Positions 50,950-63,837 of a DNA stretch of 64,000 nucleotides are shown here, piece after piece. A model generated the notes under the pieces. The model was not told where the DNA came from. It made no database searches and worked only from the letters and a program-made list of their open reading frames with translations. Origin of the DNA: Dillenia suffruticosa (lineage: Eukaryota; Streptophyta; Magnoliopsida; Dilleniales; Dilleniaceae); assembly GCA_033439265.1 (NCBI GenBank), contig JAVTVX010000031.1, positions 5,069,501 to 5,133,500 of the forward strand. The letters run 5' to 3'. The translations under genes and the position numbers were made by a program. Position 1 is the stretch's first letter, and each line of letters opens with the position of its first letter.

Positions 50950-52299
50950 CGACACGACCAAGTCAAAGGATCGCGCGGTCTCTCTTTCTAGAATTGGAGA
51001 GATTACTGGGCTCTTTCTCTTTGTCGAGCCGAAAGGCCTTCGGGCGTCCCTTGATAAATGGACCGGGTCAAAAGTCGGGCCTTCATTTGTTTTTTTTGGG
51101 TTGGTTCATAGACCTTTTTCTCTTCTAATTTGCATTCGGAATGGGTTTTTTATTTTTGTTTTCTTTGTTTTTTTTTTTTTTTGTTTTTAGATTTAATTGA
51201 CCTTTTTTATTCATCGGAAAAGAATGTTGACTTTAATGCAGTGATATGTAATTATTTACGTATTAACATTGACCAAAATATGGAATCTATGTTTTATTTA
51301 TTTTTTATTATATATGAATTACAAAAATCGTGAAATCTATATTTTATAAATATAATGCATATATATGAAAATTTAATGTTAACTTACTAATTCTCGGGAA
51401 AAAGCTTTCATTAATTTTGGAAAAAAAAAGATTTTGCATTTATTCTTTTATAATTTTGTTGCGCGGTATCCTACCATCTTATTTTGAAAGCGTTAGCTTT
51501 TGCCAAAAAAAAAGCTTGAACTTTAGTAACATTATCTTCTTAAAATCTGATGCATTATTTCTTCTCTTTTATTTATGAGTGCCTTCCCAAATTTCTAGCT
51601 CTTTCTTTCCAATGGTTTGATTCCCCCCCCCCTCTCCCCTTTCATTGATCTTTCATACTTTCCTCCGATCATCTCTATATCTCTCATTATTTGCAAACCC
51701 TTCTCAAAATTAAAATGGTAACATTTCTCTTTTTGTCTCTCTTCCCCTTTAATTGCGATCGCATGTGTTGAGAAAATAAGAGAAGATTTTTCCCTTTTTT
51801 TGTAAAAAAGATATTAAAAAAAAAAAAAAACAAAAGAGAAAGAAGTCTTGAGAAAAAAACATGTGCTCTCTCCCTTTGGGCCTGTAAACGTGTGGCCCTA
51901 GCCCACTAACCGCATGAGCAAAACTTGTGGGCACTGTGGCTATCTTATGCACATGTACAGTGTTTTACGAGTGTGTAGGGTGTAACGGTACAAAATTCTA
52001 CACCAACTTCAAGAAGCTATCATCCCTCAACCACAAGAAGTTTCTTCACGAAATTTGGAACTTAGTATAGTAGTTCTTTGTAATGGTAGGTTTATTTTGT
52101 AACAAAGTCAAGCATTTGGCCACTTTTATATGTATTTTATTTTAAGTAATTTTTAGAGAACCAGGAAGAGTTTGAAAATTCTGAGAGAAATGCTATGGCA
52201 ATGCCATCACATATTATAATAGTGTGTAAAGTTTGAGAACCAGAAAAAATGTCCATGTCTAAGAAAATCCCATGTGTTTTCTCAGACATTTCAATGTAT
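50950..52299. other. no gene; possible 5' LTR of the following gypsy relic in the right part
   Basis: Homopolymer-rich DNA (T-tracts near 51166 and C9 at 51624). From about 51965 (TGTAACGGTACAAAATTC) the sequence resembles a gypsy LTR (GGAACTTAGTATAGTAG), which would fit the plus-strand gag that follows, but the ends are not defined. Confidence 0.35.
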
Positions 52300-52819
52300 C
52301 CCCGTGCTAAACCTCCCAAGTGTGTAAGAAGCTTTTTGGGGGCAAGAATATCTCACATGTCTAACGAACCGATTGGAGTAGCTATCTAAGTGCCCCTTCC
52401 CTAACAAGTTGTAAATACACTTTCTAACTAATAAACCTATTTGTTGCCTACAAACATGTGATTGCTTTCATTTATTTGTTTCGCATATGATACAATTGAA
52501 GCAAGTGAATCTCAATACATACAAACACATAACATTATAGAATTGCATCTACTTTGTTGGTTGGCTAATGCACTTAGGTATTGGTATCCAAGTGCATGTC
52601 GCACATGTCTAGCTTGAGGGAAAAGCTAAGCTCGTGATAATTAGTATCGGATTTTAGGCTCAAGAGAGTACTCGGACTCGGTAGGATTACTTGTGATATA
52701 ACGACGGTGGGTTTTTCCAATCGAGTGTGGATAGAAAAGCTTGAAGAGTGCATGATGAGATTCGTTCCCACGGTTTGATCCTTCCCGATAAAATGTGGCG
52801 TGTTTGAATTCCGATTGCT

Positions 52820-53470
52820 TCCTCAAAGTCATAGAAAGCATGAATAACCTCTACAATTGGGTAGATGGTATTAGAAACAACCTCATTGGGCAAGTAGAAT
52901 GGGTTGATAACTTGAGTGAAGATTTTTGGGCAATGGTGTACACTTTTCATAAGGAAATTTGGGAATTAACACCGAAGTGAACTTGTTGGTGCATGTGATG
53001 GGTGCTAATGGTCCAAACACCTAGGACATGGGATAGAATGTGAAAGTTCCAAAGTTGGACCTTGTGGAGGTGCGCGGGATGCTAAAGAATTGGAAACTTT
53101 CCAATTCAATACTGAACAATATTTCTATGTATTAAGAATGGACTTGGAGGAAACAAATGTGACTACAATGTCAGTATATTTGATGGGTGATGCGAAGCTT
53201 TGGTGGCATATCAAGTATATAGATATAGATCAAGGCCAATGAGTCATTGACACATGGGAAGACTTGAAAAATGAGTTGAAAGCTCAATTTTTGCATGAGA
53301 ATATGGATTATCATGCTCGGTTGAAACTGTAGGGACTAAAACAGACATGAACAATCCACGATTACGTAAAGTAGTAATCATTTATCCTGCTTGACATATG
53401 GGACATATTAAAGAAAGACAAGTTGTTCCACTTCTTGGAAGCTTGGGCCAAAATGGAAATCCAACGACAA
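52820..53470 (+). pseudogene. gypsy gag remnant
   Basis: Recognisable pieces: ELETFQFNTEQYFYV, VTTMSVYLMGDAKLWWHI, DTWEDLKNELKAQFL, HDYVK, LDIWDILKKDKLFHFLEG. These follow the capsid region of a plant gypsy lineage (usually YLxGDAKLWW, TWExLKKELKxQF, LxxxxTVRDYVKEFS, EEDKLFNFLxGL). Several stops. The segment ends near 53470, and no zinc knuckle follows. Confidence 0.75.
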
Positions 53471-53489
53471 CGTGTCAAGGACTTTTTGT

Positions 53490-54298
53490 TACGAATCCTA
53501 AGCTAACGCGTGAGGATTGAGACAGCACACGACATTGAATGACCAAGCGACATGCAACCTGACTAGTAACATGTTTGACACGAACTAGGAGCACACTAGG
53601 AGTCAATTGGACAACCCATGTAGCTTTGGGGAGACTTAGGGACATGATAGATGTCATTTTGGCCCAATAAATGTAATAGTATAGTAAGTGACAAAACTAA
53701 ATTAGTAAAATAATAAATGTGTTTTTGGAATAAATATGGGAGAGAGAATAAATGTTAGTGGGAATAAATGCTGCAGAGGAGATGTAAGATTGCAAGTAGC
53801 AGTCTAAAGAGAAGCCGAGAAGCCAAGGGTCAAGACATTAAGTGTAAGTACTGGTTGAAGAACCAAAGACATACATGTAGTAAATGCATCTTTTGTAAGA
53901 GATGCATTAAATACACAATATTAAGTAGAGGAATGTACTTAGGATTAATAATGTAATGATTAGGAGAGATGTAGGGATTTAGCACATGTATTTGGGGGAA
54001 AAACCAAGAGCCACAACCATTAATGACTCATTATTATGTAACCCTTTTGTATCCCCTCTCTTAGCTTACAAATAGGCCATTCCTCAAGTTTGTGAAATCA
54101 TCCTTCAAACAATCAACTTTTCTCTTCATAAAAGTGTGCTCTCTTTAGGAACTCAAGGAAGCAAGCCTTTCCTTAAGTTACACCACCACTTGAGAGATCC
54201 CTTCTATACAAAGTAGTGAGGTTCATGATTCCCTTTAAAGGCCTGTGTTCAAGACCCCTCGATCCCCACATTTCATTGAGAGGTCAATATCTATCATC
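53490..54298 (+). repeat. LTR-like interval inside the gypsy relic
   Basis: TGTAACCCTTTTGTATCCCC (54036), then TTACAAATAGGCC (TATA-like or leader region) and pyrimidine-rich sequence, lead to CACATTTCATTGAGAGG and then the ATG of the second gag-like start (MAKQIPTQRERIEVIE at 54299). No matching second LTR was found. Confidence 0.4.
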
Positions 54299-55199
54299 AT
54301 GGCCAAACAGATTCCCACCCAAAGAGAGAGGATTGAAGTCATTGAAACTCACCTTGAAGCCGCTCTTAAAACTGAGCAAGAAAACAAATAACTCTTTGCT
54401 CACATTGTGCAAATCATGCTCACCATCACTGAAAATGGTTAAAAACATGGTGAAAGGGAATTGTGTCGTTGCTGGCCAAAGGTACTTAGTAGCATGTGAA
54501 GCCCAAAAAAATGTCATAGTTGCTGCAATGCCCCTAACCACCGTGCCAAACCCGCAAGCCCAAATTAAGGCCACATCCTGTGGCCTAAAACGATTAGTTC
54601 CAATGTCTAGTCCATAGGCCCAAAAGGAGACAAAATCCAACGACCCAAAAAAACTAGTCAATTTCACAATGTTGGTTTGAAAGGATACAAAATCTAGCAA
54701 CCCAAAAAAGGTTCTCCACTCCACAATGCTGACCCAAAAAAAGATAAAATCCAATGACCTAAAGGAGTCAACTAGTTGAACCATGTCAAACCCACCCTAA
54801 AGAGTCCAATGGCCCAAAGGAGTAATTCTACTCTACAATGTCGATTCAAAAGAAAGCCAAATTTGGTAGCTCAAAGGAACAGTTTAACGACTCAAAACTA
54901 AACCCACAACCCTTGAAGGAGTCCAAGACATATGGCCCAAGGGAGTACTCCCACTCAGGGGTCCTTTATTGACTTGAAGAGGAAGCCGAACCATTGGATG
55001 ACCTTTTAACTTCGTCTTTACTCAGCCCAAGGACAAACTCATGATAGGGTGGGAGCAAACTAATGCAATAGGGGTGTTTTTTGTACGATCGACCATACAA
55101 AGTTGTCGAATGCCCACATAGGCAAGCATTGAGTGCTCTACAAATAGCACTATCTCTATCTTCAGAAGAAGGAGACGATGAAGAAAAACTTCTCACAAG

Positions 55200-55905
55200 G
55201 ATATGGCTATTCATTTGCTTGATGCTATTTACAAGCAAGTGACGGCTAAGAGGAAACTAAGTAAAGTGCTCATGTTTGTAAAGCTTTATTTGTACTGGAA
55301 ACAGACCTGTGCATTGATTGACACAAAGCTAGTCACAATCTCATTTTCAGGCTTCAAGGTAAAATGTTTAGGCTTGAAGTTGGAGAGGGACTTAAGCCAG
55401 AACAAAGCTGCTAATTCTGATACACAGCCCATACACGGAGTAGTACATAGGGTATCAATGAAGGTTGGTGAATAAGAAGGAAAATGGAAATTTCTCGGTG
55501 GTACTGTTGGATGACTTTGGGATCAGTTTAGGGATCGACTTCTTGTTTGACAACAAGGTGATACCAATTATGATTCTAGGATGTTTGTGGATTTTGGGCG
55601 ATAATCCATGCTTACTCTCTATTATCAATTAATTTTCAATAGATAAGTTTTTATCAGCCTTACAGCTAAAGAAGGACTTGAAGAGAAGGGAGCCAACCTA
55701 TGTTGCTACATTATCCGTAAAGGAGGACGTGGGTGATTTAAAAACCTATACAACATGTATTGGATAAGTTCCAAGATATAATGCTAGGATTGTGGATCAT
55801 GAGATTGAGCTTGTGTTAGGTACAAAACCACCGGTACAGGGGCCATATGCTGAATGACGCTTCCAAAGTTAGTAGTATCACAAAGAAAATTGGATGAAAT
55901 ACTAG
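55200..55905 (+). pseudogene. gypsy protease and start of reverse transcriptase, broken
   Basis: The open part (55203-55475) contains TCALIDTKLVTISFSGF, where ALIDTG is expected, so the active-site Gly is Lys. It continues with CLGLKLERDLSQNKAANSD and GVVHRVSMKVGE as in related proteases. Later pieces are SALQLKKDLKRREPTYVA and VDHEIELVLGTKPPVQGPY, the linker and first motif of reverse transcriptase. Stops at 55473 and beyond. Confidence 0.75.
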
Positions 55906-57417
55906 TCATAAGGTTGATAGTAATATTTTTATATACTTGATTTATAATATTTTAAACTTTATTTATTTATATTAAAACTATTTTAGACCTTGTTTCATGA
56001 TTTTACATTAATTAATTTCGTGAGCTTTTGTTTAGGAAACTTTAGGTTTATTTAAAGAAATTCGAACTGTATAGATACCGTGTTAGTATTTTTGGCATAA
56101 CATTTTGCTTAAATATCCGATTGACCTGATTCTTATAGTGATGGAAAGAAGAGTTCAAGGCCTACCAATTGTGAAGAGTGCTGAATGTAATTCAAATGGG
56201 AATGTATTCGAAAATTGAAAACAATCTATTCCAATACTGAAATTCAAGATAAAGAAGTCTTTATGAAGAGGGAAACCACTTGAGATTATCTAATAAGAAA
56301 TCTTTAGAATAAAATTGTAAATAATTTCAAGAATCTTCAAAATCAAAGATAAGGATCAAGTTTCCAAATTTTGAAAAAGGAAGTGGATAAGGTTATCATC
56401 ACAACTCAAGTTTTCAAGTCCAAATGAAAAGTCAAGTCTGCTAAGCCCTCGCCACCTTTTGTTGAATAGGGTTTTGGATCTATAAATATAAGGATAGCCC
56501 TACCACGACCATGAGAGGGGAAGAACATGAAAAGCCTACCAGTCTCCATAGGATGTGATTTCCATCTTATTTAGGTATAGAAGGGTTTTAATGTTTTTTT
56601 TTTTTTTTACTTTTCTTGTTTTTTTTTTAATATGTCTAGCTAGATTTCTTATTTTTAGAACTCGAAAGATTTGTTCTTTAATTAATAAAATCATTTGATT
56701 TATTTCTTTCCCTTAAATATTTATTATAATGATTATTGTTTGATTAGATTTTATTGTTGATCTTAATATTTCATATGTTTTAAAATTTTAAGTGTTGATA
56801 ATTTGAGATTGAATATATGCATGATTAATATAATTATAAGAGATTATTTCAATATAATAAAATCTATATAGATTTATGAGATCGATGGATGATTAATTCT
56901 ATGTGTGAGAATTTTAGGGAGAACTATAAATTATAGATTTTCGATAAATCTTAATGTAATTCGGATAAATCAAAATTGTATGAGCAATGAGTTTTAATTA
57001 GTTGAATACATGACCATTAAGTGAATCTAATTTAGAAAAAATCTATTATCATCAACAATAACTCTTTATCCAATAAAGTTTAAGGGATTTGAAAGGATTC
57101 GATCATGTGAAAAAATTAAAAACAGATGTAATTGATATCTTAGAGTTTTAGAAAGTCAGGTTTTTCATCCATTGCTTTTGGTTTTTAATATTTTCATAAA
57201 TTTTAATATTTTTGAAATCTTGATTTATTTTATCCAATTTAAATGAGGTAATTATAATTGGTAGTACAAAATATTTTCGTAATAATGACTCTTGCTCACA
57301 CTATACACAATACTCGATTAAGGTATACTTGCCTGAACTCATGATATACCAAAATCATATAACAAGAGTTTATTAGGCCATCTAAAGTAAAATATAACCT
57401 AAAAGGGGTGAATAAAT
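55906..57417 (+). mobile_element. candidate LTR and leader of an unidentified retroelement, no coding
   Basis: Plus-strand features: CTATAAATATAAGGA (56479, TATA-like) in a transcribed-leader setting, AATAAAATCATTTGATT (56683, poly(A)-like), and near the right side ACTCTTGCTCACAC with CGATTAAGGTATACTTGCC. The last resembles the leader of Tat/Athila-type or related elements. Edges are unclear and no protein is encoded. Confidence 0.3.
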
Positions 57418-58309
57418 TGTATGATACTTTTTCGACGGTTTGGATGTTTTTTAATTTGTTGAGAGTGGAGGTGTGATGAAGAATGAAAGAAAAAAAAGCA
57501 TATATAATTTTTATAGTGATTCAATCAAACTTGGTATACGCCCACTTTAAGATTCCATCTGGATTACCATTATTTGCAACTCAAATAATACAACAAACTT
57601 GCTTCCAGTTACAAGCCAAACCTTTATAGTGCTTTCTACCCAAACACTAACGCAACCTCTAATAGATTGTTTCTCTCTCTAAACCACAGATCGAAAAACC
57701 CTCTTTGGTCTTTTTAACTTTTCGTACTAGAGGAGAACGGATGTTACATGAGTGAAGCTACAACTTCAGATGTAACAACAATCAAGCTCACAAAGACATT
57801 TTTATAGAAATATTAGAAACAGAGTGCATTGTGAAGTTAACCCTATTTGTAAGTGTCGAGAAATGTTCAACATTTCTTTTTTTCTTTCAATACTTCTCTC
57901 TATTTATCTTTCTTCTCTTATGAGTATTTATTTTGAGTTATTAAGAGAGACGTTGTAATAGGTTCAAATTTGAATCTCCTTCATTAATATTTCAACCATC
58001 GCATTTAATGCTTTCACCTATTGCTATGTTCATCTTCTTGTTGCTTTTTTGTACCTTGCCCTAGATAGCCTATAAGAGGTCTTACTTTTGTTACATAAGA
58101 TGACCATTAGGGCTCAAACACATTTTCAAAAGATTTTTCACTAATGACCCTTTAAGCAAGCTTAGAGTGTATTCACTAAGGGTTGGCATGGTTTAGAGTG
58201 TATTCACTAAGGGTCAGCATGGTTTTGTTCATGGGTCGACATGTTTTTAAATTTATTTAGTTCTGGAGAAGTGGTGTCTACATATTTTCTTTTTAAATTC
58301 TAGGACATA

Positions 58310-61300
58310 TGTAACATTGACATCTTGGTACATTCATATTTGCACTCTTTTCCATTCTATATATGATATTACTCATATTCGATATAGAAATTTCACTAAG
58401 AAATTTTTACGATAAAATCGTTTCAAACAAATTTCGGCTAAAATCGTCAGAAAATAAAAAAACTTACAAAATGACCATTGAAGGTCAAATAATAATCAGA
58501 GTGACCTTAAAAAGTGTATGAAAACCTCCAATATAGATAAATATCACTTTATAAAGTTAAATTAGGGATTTTCGAAAAAGTGCCTGAAAAACCCTAATTG
58601 GACGGTAATGAGTACCGGAAAGACTAAATGACCACATTATAATACGAAATGGACTTAGTTAGACTTAATATATGGTAAGGGATCTAGTGTGTAATTATGG
58701 AAAATTTTGGGATCAAAATAGAATTTTCAAGTTTAGAGGACTTGTTTGCAATTTACAATAACCTAGAATTAATCTATTATTTTTATTTTCCTAAAACCCT
58801 AATTGGACAAGTGTAGAGAGAGGGAGGAATATGATTGGTTCAAAGGTTGGACTAGTGTGAACAAGTGTGAAAACAAGGTTGTTGAAAAGTTTGACTTTGG
58901 AAATTTAAACCCTAGGTGGAGAGGTGCTTGTCTTATTTTGGACCAATGAGAGCCTTAGGGTTTTGAGGTGGGGCCCACATATTAAATATGGGTGTGAGTT
59001 GTAGAGAGGGAAAGAGAAATTGTGGGTCCCACACATATTAATTAAAAGTGTGATTTTAAGAATAAAAATCCTATTAACTAACTAAATAAAAGAGGAGAGA
59101 AAGAGAGGGAGAGAGAAAACGTGAGGGAGTGAAGGAGTTTAAATTAGATTTTTTTTAAAAAAATAAAAGAGTAAAAATCAAGGGTTTGGATCAATTCTTG
59201 AGAAATGGATGGCCAAAATTAAGAGGAGTGATGTTAAATGAATTGAACAAAACCCTAGCCTCCCTATTCTTTTCTCCAAAATGTGAACAAGTCTAAGAAA
59301 GAGAGAAAGAACCCTTTTGCCTCTTCTCCAAAACCGTGAACTTTGAGTGAAGAGGAAACTTGATTTTCCTACATACCACCTCAATATTTTTACATAGACC
59401 ATCTTTATTCAAGCCCTATTACAACATATCCAAAAATTAGAAGAAGAGAAGAAGGTTTGCTTGGTGATTCAAAGATGGAAACCTAGAGGTTTAAGTGAAG
59501 AGATCTTTGGTTCCTTCCATTTTCCTTCAACAACTCTAGGTAAGAAAGTTTCCTCTCTACCTCTTGTGTAGTATATATTGATTTGGAGACAAAATAAGTA
59601 GTGTAACTTGTGGTTCTAGGGTGACCGAAACCAAGAAGCAAAAGGGAAAGAAGAGATCTTTGGAGGAGAGGACTTATTTGTGGCTTGAGACATCAAATCT
59701 TGAGTTATAAAAAAATTTTGCACTTTGATTTGACTTGAGAACATTTCATTTGGTGTGTTAATGTGTTGATTTTAACTTAGTTTAGATGTAAAAATCAAGT
59801 AAATGAATGCTATAGTGTGTGCAGAAAATTTTAGCATGTGAAATGTTTGAATTAAGTCTTGAATGAACACATATTGAGGTGAGAAACCGTAAGGGAATAT
59901 GTGCAGGAAAATTCAGAACTTTGGGTATGAAATTGGATGGGTTTTAATGTGATTTTGAGTGTTAAAATGTGGAATTTATGTACTTGTGTGTATGCTGGAT
60001 TTTGGCATTGAAGTATGATGTGTACATATGTGTGTTAGTGAATCGAATGAAGAAGGAATGAGTGCAGAATTTTCTGCACTAATAGAAATGAAAAGGGAAA
60101 CCATTTTCATGTGAAAAATATAGTGGAATGTAAGGAAAATGAAAGGAGAAAGTGTGAAGAATTTTATGGTGTGTTATTGAGTATGTGTATGTGAAATTGA
60201 GGTCATGAGTGTGAGGATTTATGTGTGTATGTATGCAGAATTTTGGATGAAGTTTATTGTGCAGTTGTATGTAAAATGCCTTGACCGTATGCATTAAAGA
60301 GAACAAGGAAATTGCATGCTGTCCGGGAAAGTTTGAAAATGAGTTTAGTAAGCAAAATGGAGGCTTATATGTGTATATAATGATGTATAAATGTGCATGC
60401 TTGTATAGTGATATTAGTGTATTTAAGTGATGTGAAAATGTATAATTGTAAAGAATGTGCGAGAGCATGTGTGTGTACATATATGATAAATGTATGGTGT
60501 TGTATTGGTGTATTGAAGAGGAAAATTTAATAAAGAATTATGAATGTGAAGTGAGTGTATAAGGTGCAATCGGATTGTTTTGAGTATACTAGAAGATTGG
60601 ATATGTAAACGATGATTTCGATAATTGATAGTGTCATTGTGTTAGTTGTGTTGGGTACCTTTGATAATGTGTGGTTAAAGTGGTAGTTTGGATGTTTGAA
60701 AGGGAAATAATGTATGTATATATTTGGAGTCTAATTATAATATTCTAAGTTTTAATCCTATATAAGGGGATAGTTAAAATAAAATGTAACATTTAATTTT
60801 TCAATATTATAACACTTATATGTGTTATATGTATTATGATTGTAGTGATATATTACTTGATCATTCAAGGGGAAACTCTTTCTGTTGTCGTCAAGAATTT
60901 TAGGGAGTGATGTACTCTCCCGTATACTGTGAGTGGGATTTCGATATTATGTTTTTGATTGAACAAACTCATAGTTTACAGCTTTTCAAATGACATGTTT
61001 TATAGCATGTGATGATTTGAACTATATTTTATAAATGTTCTTTTGTGATTCATTGGAGTGTCCCAAAATAATTCAATTCGAATGACTATGCATCCATGGT
61101 TTGAAATGAAATGATATTGTGCCATTATTTGAGAACTTGATATGTTTTTTATACTATCATTGCATTGACACACGTATTTGAAATGTTTTGATGAACTTGT
61201 GTGGGCCGGATGCCTACTTGTGATGGGATGACATGACAAGATGATGATGTTCCTTGATGGATTCCGTAACTACGAAGGGCATTTGTAGAGACGCCCCTTG

Positions 61301-62308
61301 TCCGTTTAGATACGCTTCGTCCGGAGGTATAAGCAAATGTCGTGATTGTGATATGTATAGTTGCGCTCGGATGAATCAAATTTGGGGAGGACGTGTGTTA
61401 TGCTACAGTCTAGCTCCGAGTGAGGTACTATACTTGATTGTTGGATATATGTATAGACACGGGTTAGCCGGTTGAACCAAATATAGGGAGAACATGTGTT
61501 ACGCCACTGTTTAGCACTTGGTGAGACCTGTGGCTAACATTGGGGTAGAGAGCTAATTTTATATATTTGCATATGAAAAATCCCCGATGCGCCCTTCATT
61601 GGTCGAGATAGACCACTGCAGGGAATGTTTTATTGAGAAACTCTATATGATTTTGGATATTGTAAATGGATGCATATTTGATATTATTATTATGTGTGAT
61701 TTGTGATCACTTGGTTTCTAGAGATGACATAATTGGTTTTGATATTATAATGGTTTGAAATATACTTTGACACTCTATGCTCACACTTATATTGAGAACA
61801 TATTGTCGATCCCCTTACTCACTGAGTATTTTCCTATAATACTCACCCCTCCATTTTTCCTGATTTCAGTTGTAGACTTGGCACAGAGAGAGACGTGTTG
61901 AGTGGTCGATACACTTGATTTTGTTGAGAGACCCCAGACTTGGGTATGGTATCGACCATTCTTCCGCAGTGTTGTATTTAATGATGATGGATTGATATAT
62001 TTAATGATACTGTATATATATTTGAGGTCTATAGAATGACCATTATATATTTATATCGGGTAACTGTAATTATATTATATAATGTAATTGAAACTCTCAG
62101 ATGTGCTGTATAACTATGCATTGAGGCATTGTCTTCATTTTATATTCTTTACTTAGGAAATGATGTTTTGAGAAAGATTGGTTTTAAAACTGGTTTTATA
62201 TAGGTGTTGATGAGAGTCTTCGTTGCCTCGGTATGCATGTCATGAGGTGGCAGCATACGGGGTGACGGGTGGCTGCACATGCCTCAGATCGAGGATCAGG
62301 GAGTGACA
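58310..62308 (+). mobile_element. Tekay-like gypsy solo LTR, 4.0 kb
   Basis: Starts TGTAACATTG and ends GGGAGTGACA, the usual TGTAACA..GTGACA ends of this lineage. Near its 3' part is CTTACTCACTGAGTATTTTC with ATACTCACCCCTCC, a hallmark of Tekay/Del LTRs as I recall them, and TGTAGACTTGGCACAGAG. A splice-donor-like CTAGGTAAGAAAG lies at 59535. The flanks share ACATATGT (58305-58312 and 62308-62315), consistent with a 5-bp duplication (ACATA or CATAT, ambiguous by one base). No internal sequence is attached on either side, hence solo LTR by recombination. ORFs inside are incidental. Confidence 0.65.
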
Positions 62309-62790
62309 CATATGTTGACATCCTACTTTGCTTGTGTCAACATAATCCTCTATATGTTCTATCACTGTTCTAAATCACGTATCAACATCATAATATCGTG
62401 TGTCGACATCATCTTTTATATGTTTTGTGTCTGTCCTAAAGCCCGTGCCGACATTATAACTTCTCGTGTTGATATCTAATAGTTTTCTTGAGTTGTAAAG
62501 CATGTGTTGACATCCTAATGTTTCGTGTCAATAGAGTCTTCTTGAGTTCTAAGGCATGTGTCGACATCCTAATGTCTTGTGTCACATCTAATAGCGTGTT
62601 GAGTGCTCTAAGCCATGTATTGACATCTTAATGTCTCATGTTAACATCTGGTAGCATGCTAAGTATTCTAAGCCATGTGTCGACAAGTCTATAAGGTGAT
62701 GTCAATATGTCTATAAAGTCTTGGTCTATTAAGAGCTTAGGTATCTCTCTGTTGACATGTCTAAAGGTGGTGTCAACATGCCCTTTGTTT
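62309..62790. repeat. degenerate TGTCGACAT(CC)TAATGTC repeat inside the copia LTR
   Basis: At least six units of about 60 bp share CATGTGTCGACATCCTAATG and CTCGTGTCAACATCT-type halves (62330-62700). The motif TCGACATG also occurs left of the nested solo LTR (58232-58242), which supports the two sides having once been adjacent. Confidence 0.65.
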
Positions 62791-63387
62791 TCCCAATTCC
62801 CTTTCTCGATCAATGTAAATATGAAAATATCTCATTTGAATTCAATAAAAATTGTTTCAAAATATAATTTTTTAAAGATAAAAAGTCAAATTTCTCTTCA
62901 AAAAACAAAATTCTAATTTTGATTTTTTGAAATATTTTGCTCGGAGGGTTAACAATTTAAAAAAATTCTAAAGAAATAGATTTTAACCTAATTAATACAT
63001 GGGGAACAAATATAGTCATTTTTAATTCTCATTTTCTTGATATTTTAAATACTCATATTTTTAAGTATTTAGTTTCTGGTGAGTTGGTCAAATTTGGTTT
63101 TCAATGTTCTAAATGTCTCATTTCCTATCCAACTAACTTTTTTTTTGTATCACCATTGTCTCACTATTGGTAATGGGTTATTTCTCCTTACTCTGGGGCT
63201 GGGACTTACTCTTTGTCGATATACATTGCTACATTTTTTTTTCTAGTGAGTCGACTGCTCCTTATGTTCAGCTAATAGTCTCCAAACTTTTTTTCTTATT
63301 TAAATTAATTATATTTATCTTCAATTTTTTTTCTTAATTAAACTAATCATATTTTACTTATCCTCCAAAGTTATAAATATACCTACA

Positions 63388-63400
63388 ATCTCCCTCTTTT
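63388..63400 (-). promoter_or_regulatory. polypurine tract of the copia element
   Basis: Complement reads AAAAGAGGGAGAT directly before the LTR start TGTAGG; this primes plus-strand DNA synthesis in retrotransposons. Confidence 0.6.
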
Positions 63401-63837
63401 ATATGATGATAAAATATTCTAGAATTTGGATCTAACTTCTCCTTAATTCATACTCTTGATATGTCTACCTAAATTTGTTTAGTTTAGAAATCTAGAACAA
63501 AATATAATTCATTTAATCCATTTCATCCACTTATCCAAATGCAATATATTTCTCTCCCTTTTTACTATCAACAAAATAGGGGTTAACCATACACATTCTG
63601 TTCAACTATAATAGATCTCCTTATTTTGTGAGTAAGTTCTAAAATTTCTCCCCGTGAACCAGCTTTTATCTAGTCATCTCCCCTTATTCTTTCTCCATCT
63701 TATTCTTTTCCCTTTTGTTATCAATAGAAAGGGTATGGTACAGAATGAACCATATGGGCAAAAAAATGTTCCAAACTTATGGTTATTGACCTATTTTGAA
63801 GGAAGAAAATTGCCCTTAAAAATGTGTTGTACCCAAA
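63401..63837 (-). other. 3' internal non-coding part of the copia element; no gene
   Basis: AT-rich sequence upstream of the polypurine tract on the minus strand. The ORF near 63654-63845 has no recognisable domain. Confidence 0.4.

Larger units (their letters stand above)
52300..55905 (+). mobile_element. Ty3/gypsy relic, plus strand, heavily decayed, with a rearranged middle
   Basis: Gag-like sequence (52820-53470), a segment with LTR- and leader-like features (about 53490-54300), a second gag-like start (54299) and long decayed linker, then protease to the start of reverse transcriptase (55200-55905). The presence of an LTR-like interval and a fresh gag start inside the element suggests two related copies joined or nested. 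Stops are frequent. It breaks off just after the first reverse transcriptase motif. Confidence 0.7.
57418..63387 (-). mobile_element. copia (SIRE-style) LTR, minus strand, split by a nested solo LTR
   Basis: On the minus strand a purine tract AAAAGAGGGAGAT (63400-63388) is followed by TGTAGGTATATT, the usual PPT-then-LTR join of SIRE-type elements, whose internal end reads ATxATCAxAxAAAGAGGGAGAT. The LTR continues leftwards through TGTCGACAT-type repeats, resumes at 58309, and shows GTATACGCCCACTTTAAG complementary sequence and TTTATTCACCCC near 57410, also typical. Net length without the insert is about 1.97 kb. The left edge could lie a little further left. The element body would lie beyond 63.4 kb. 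Confidence 0.55.

Noticed and set aside
57335..57365. Primer-binding-site-like sequence on the minus strand (TTGGTATATCATGAG)
   Set aside because: It needs two insertions to match TTGGTATCAGAG, and the copia LTR already has its polypurine tract on the other side, so it would not fit the same element.
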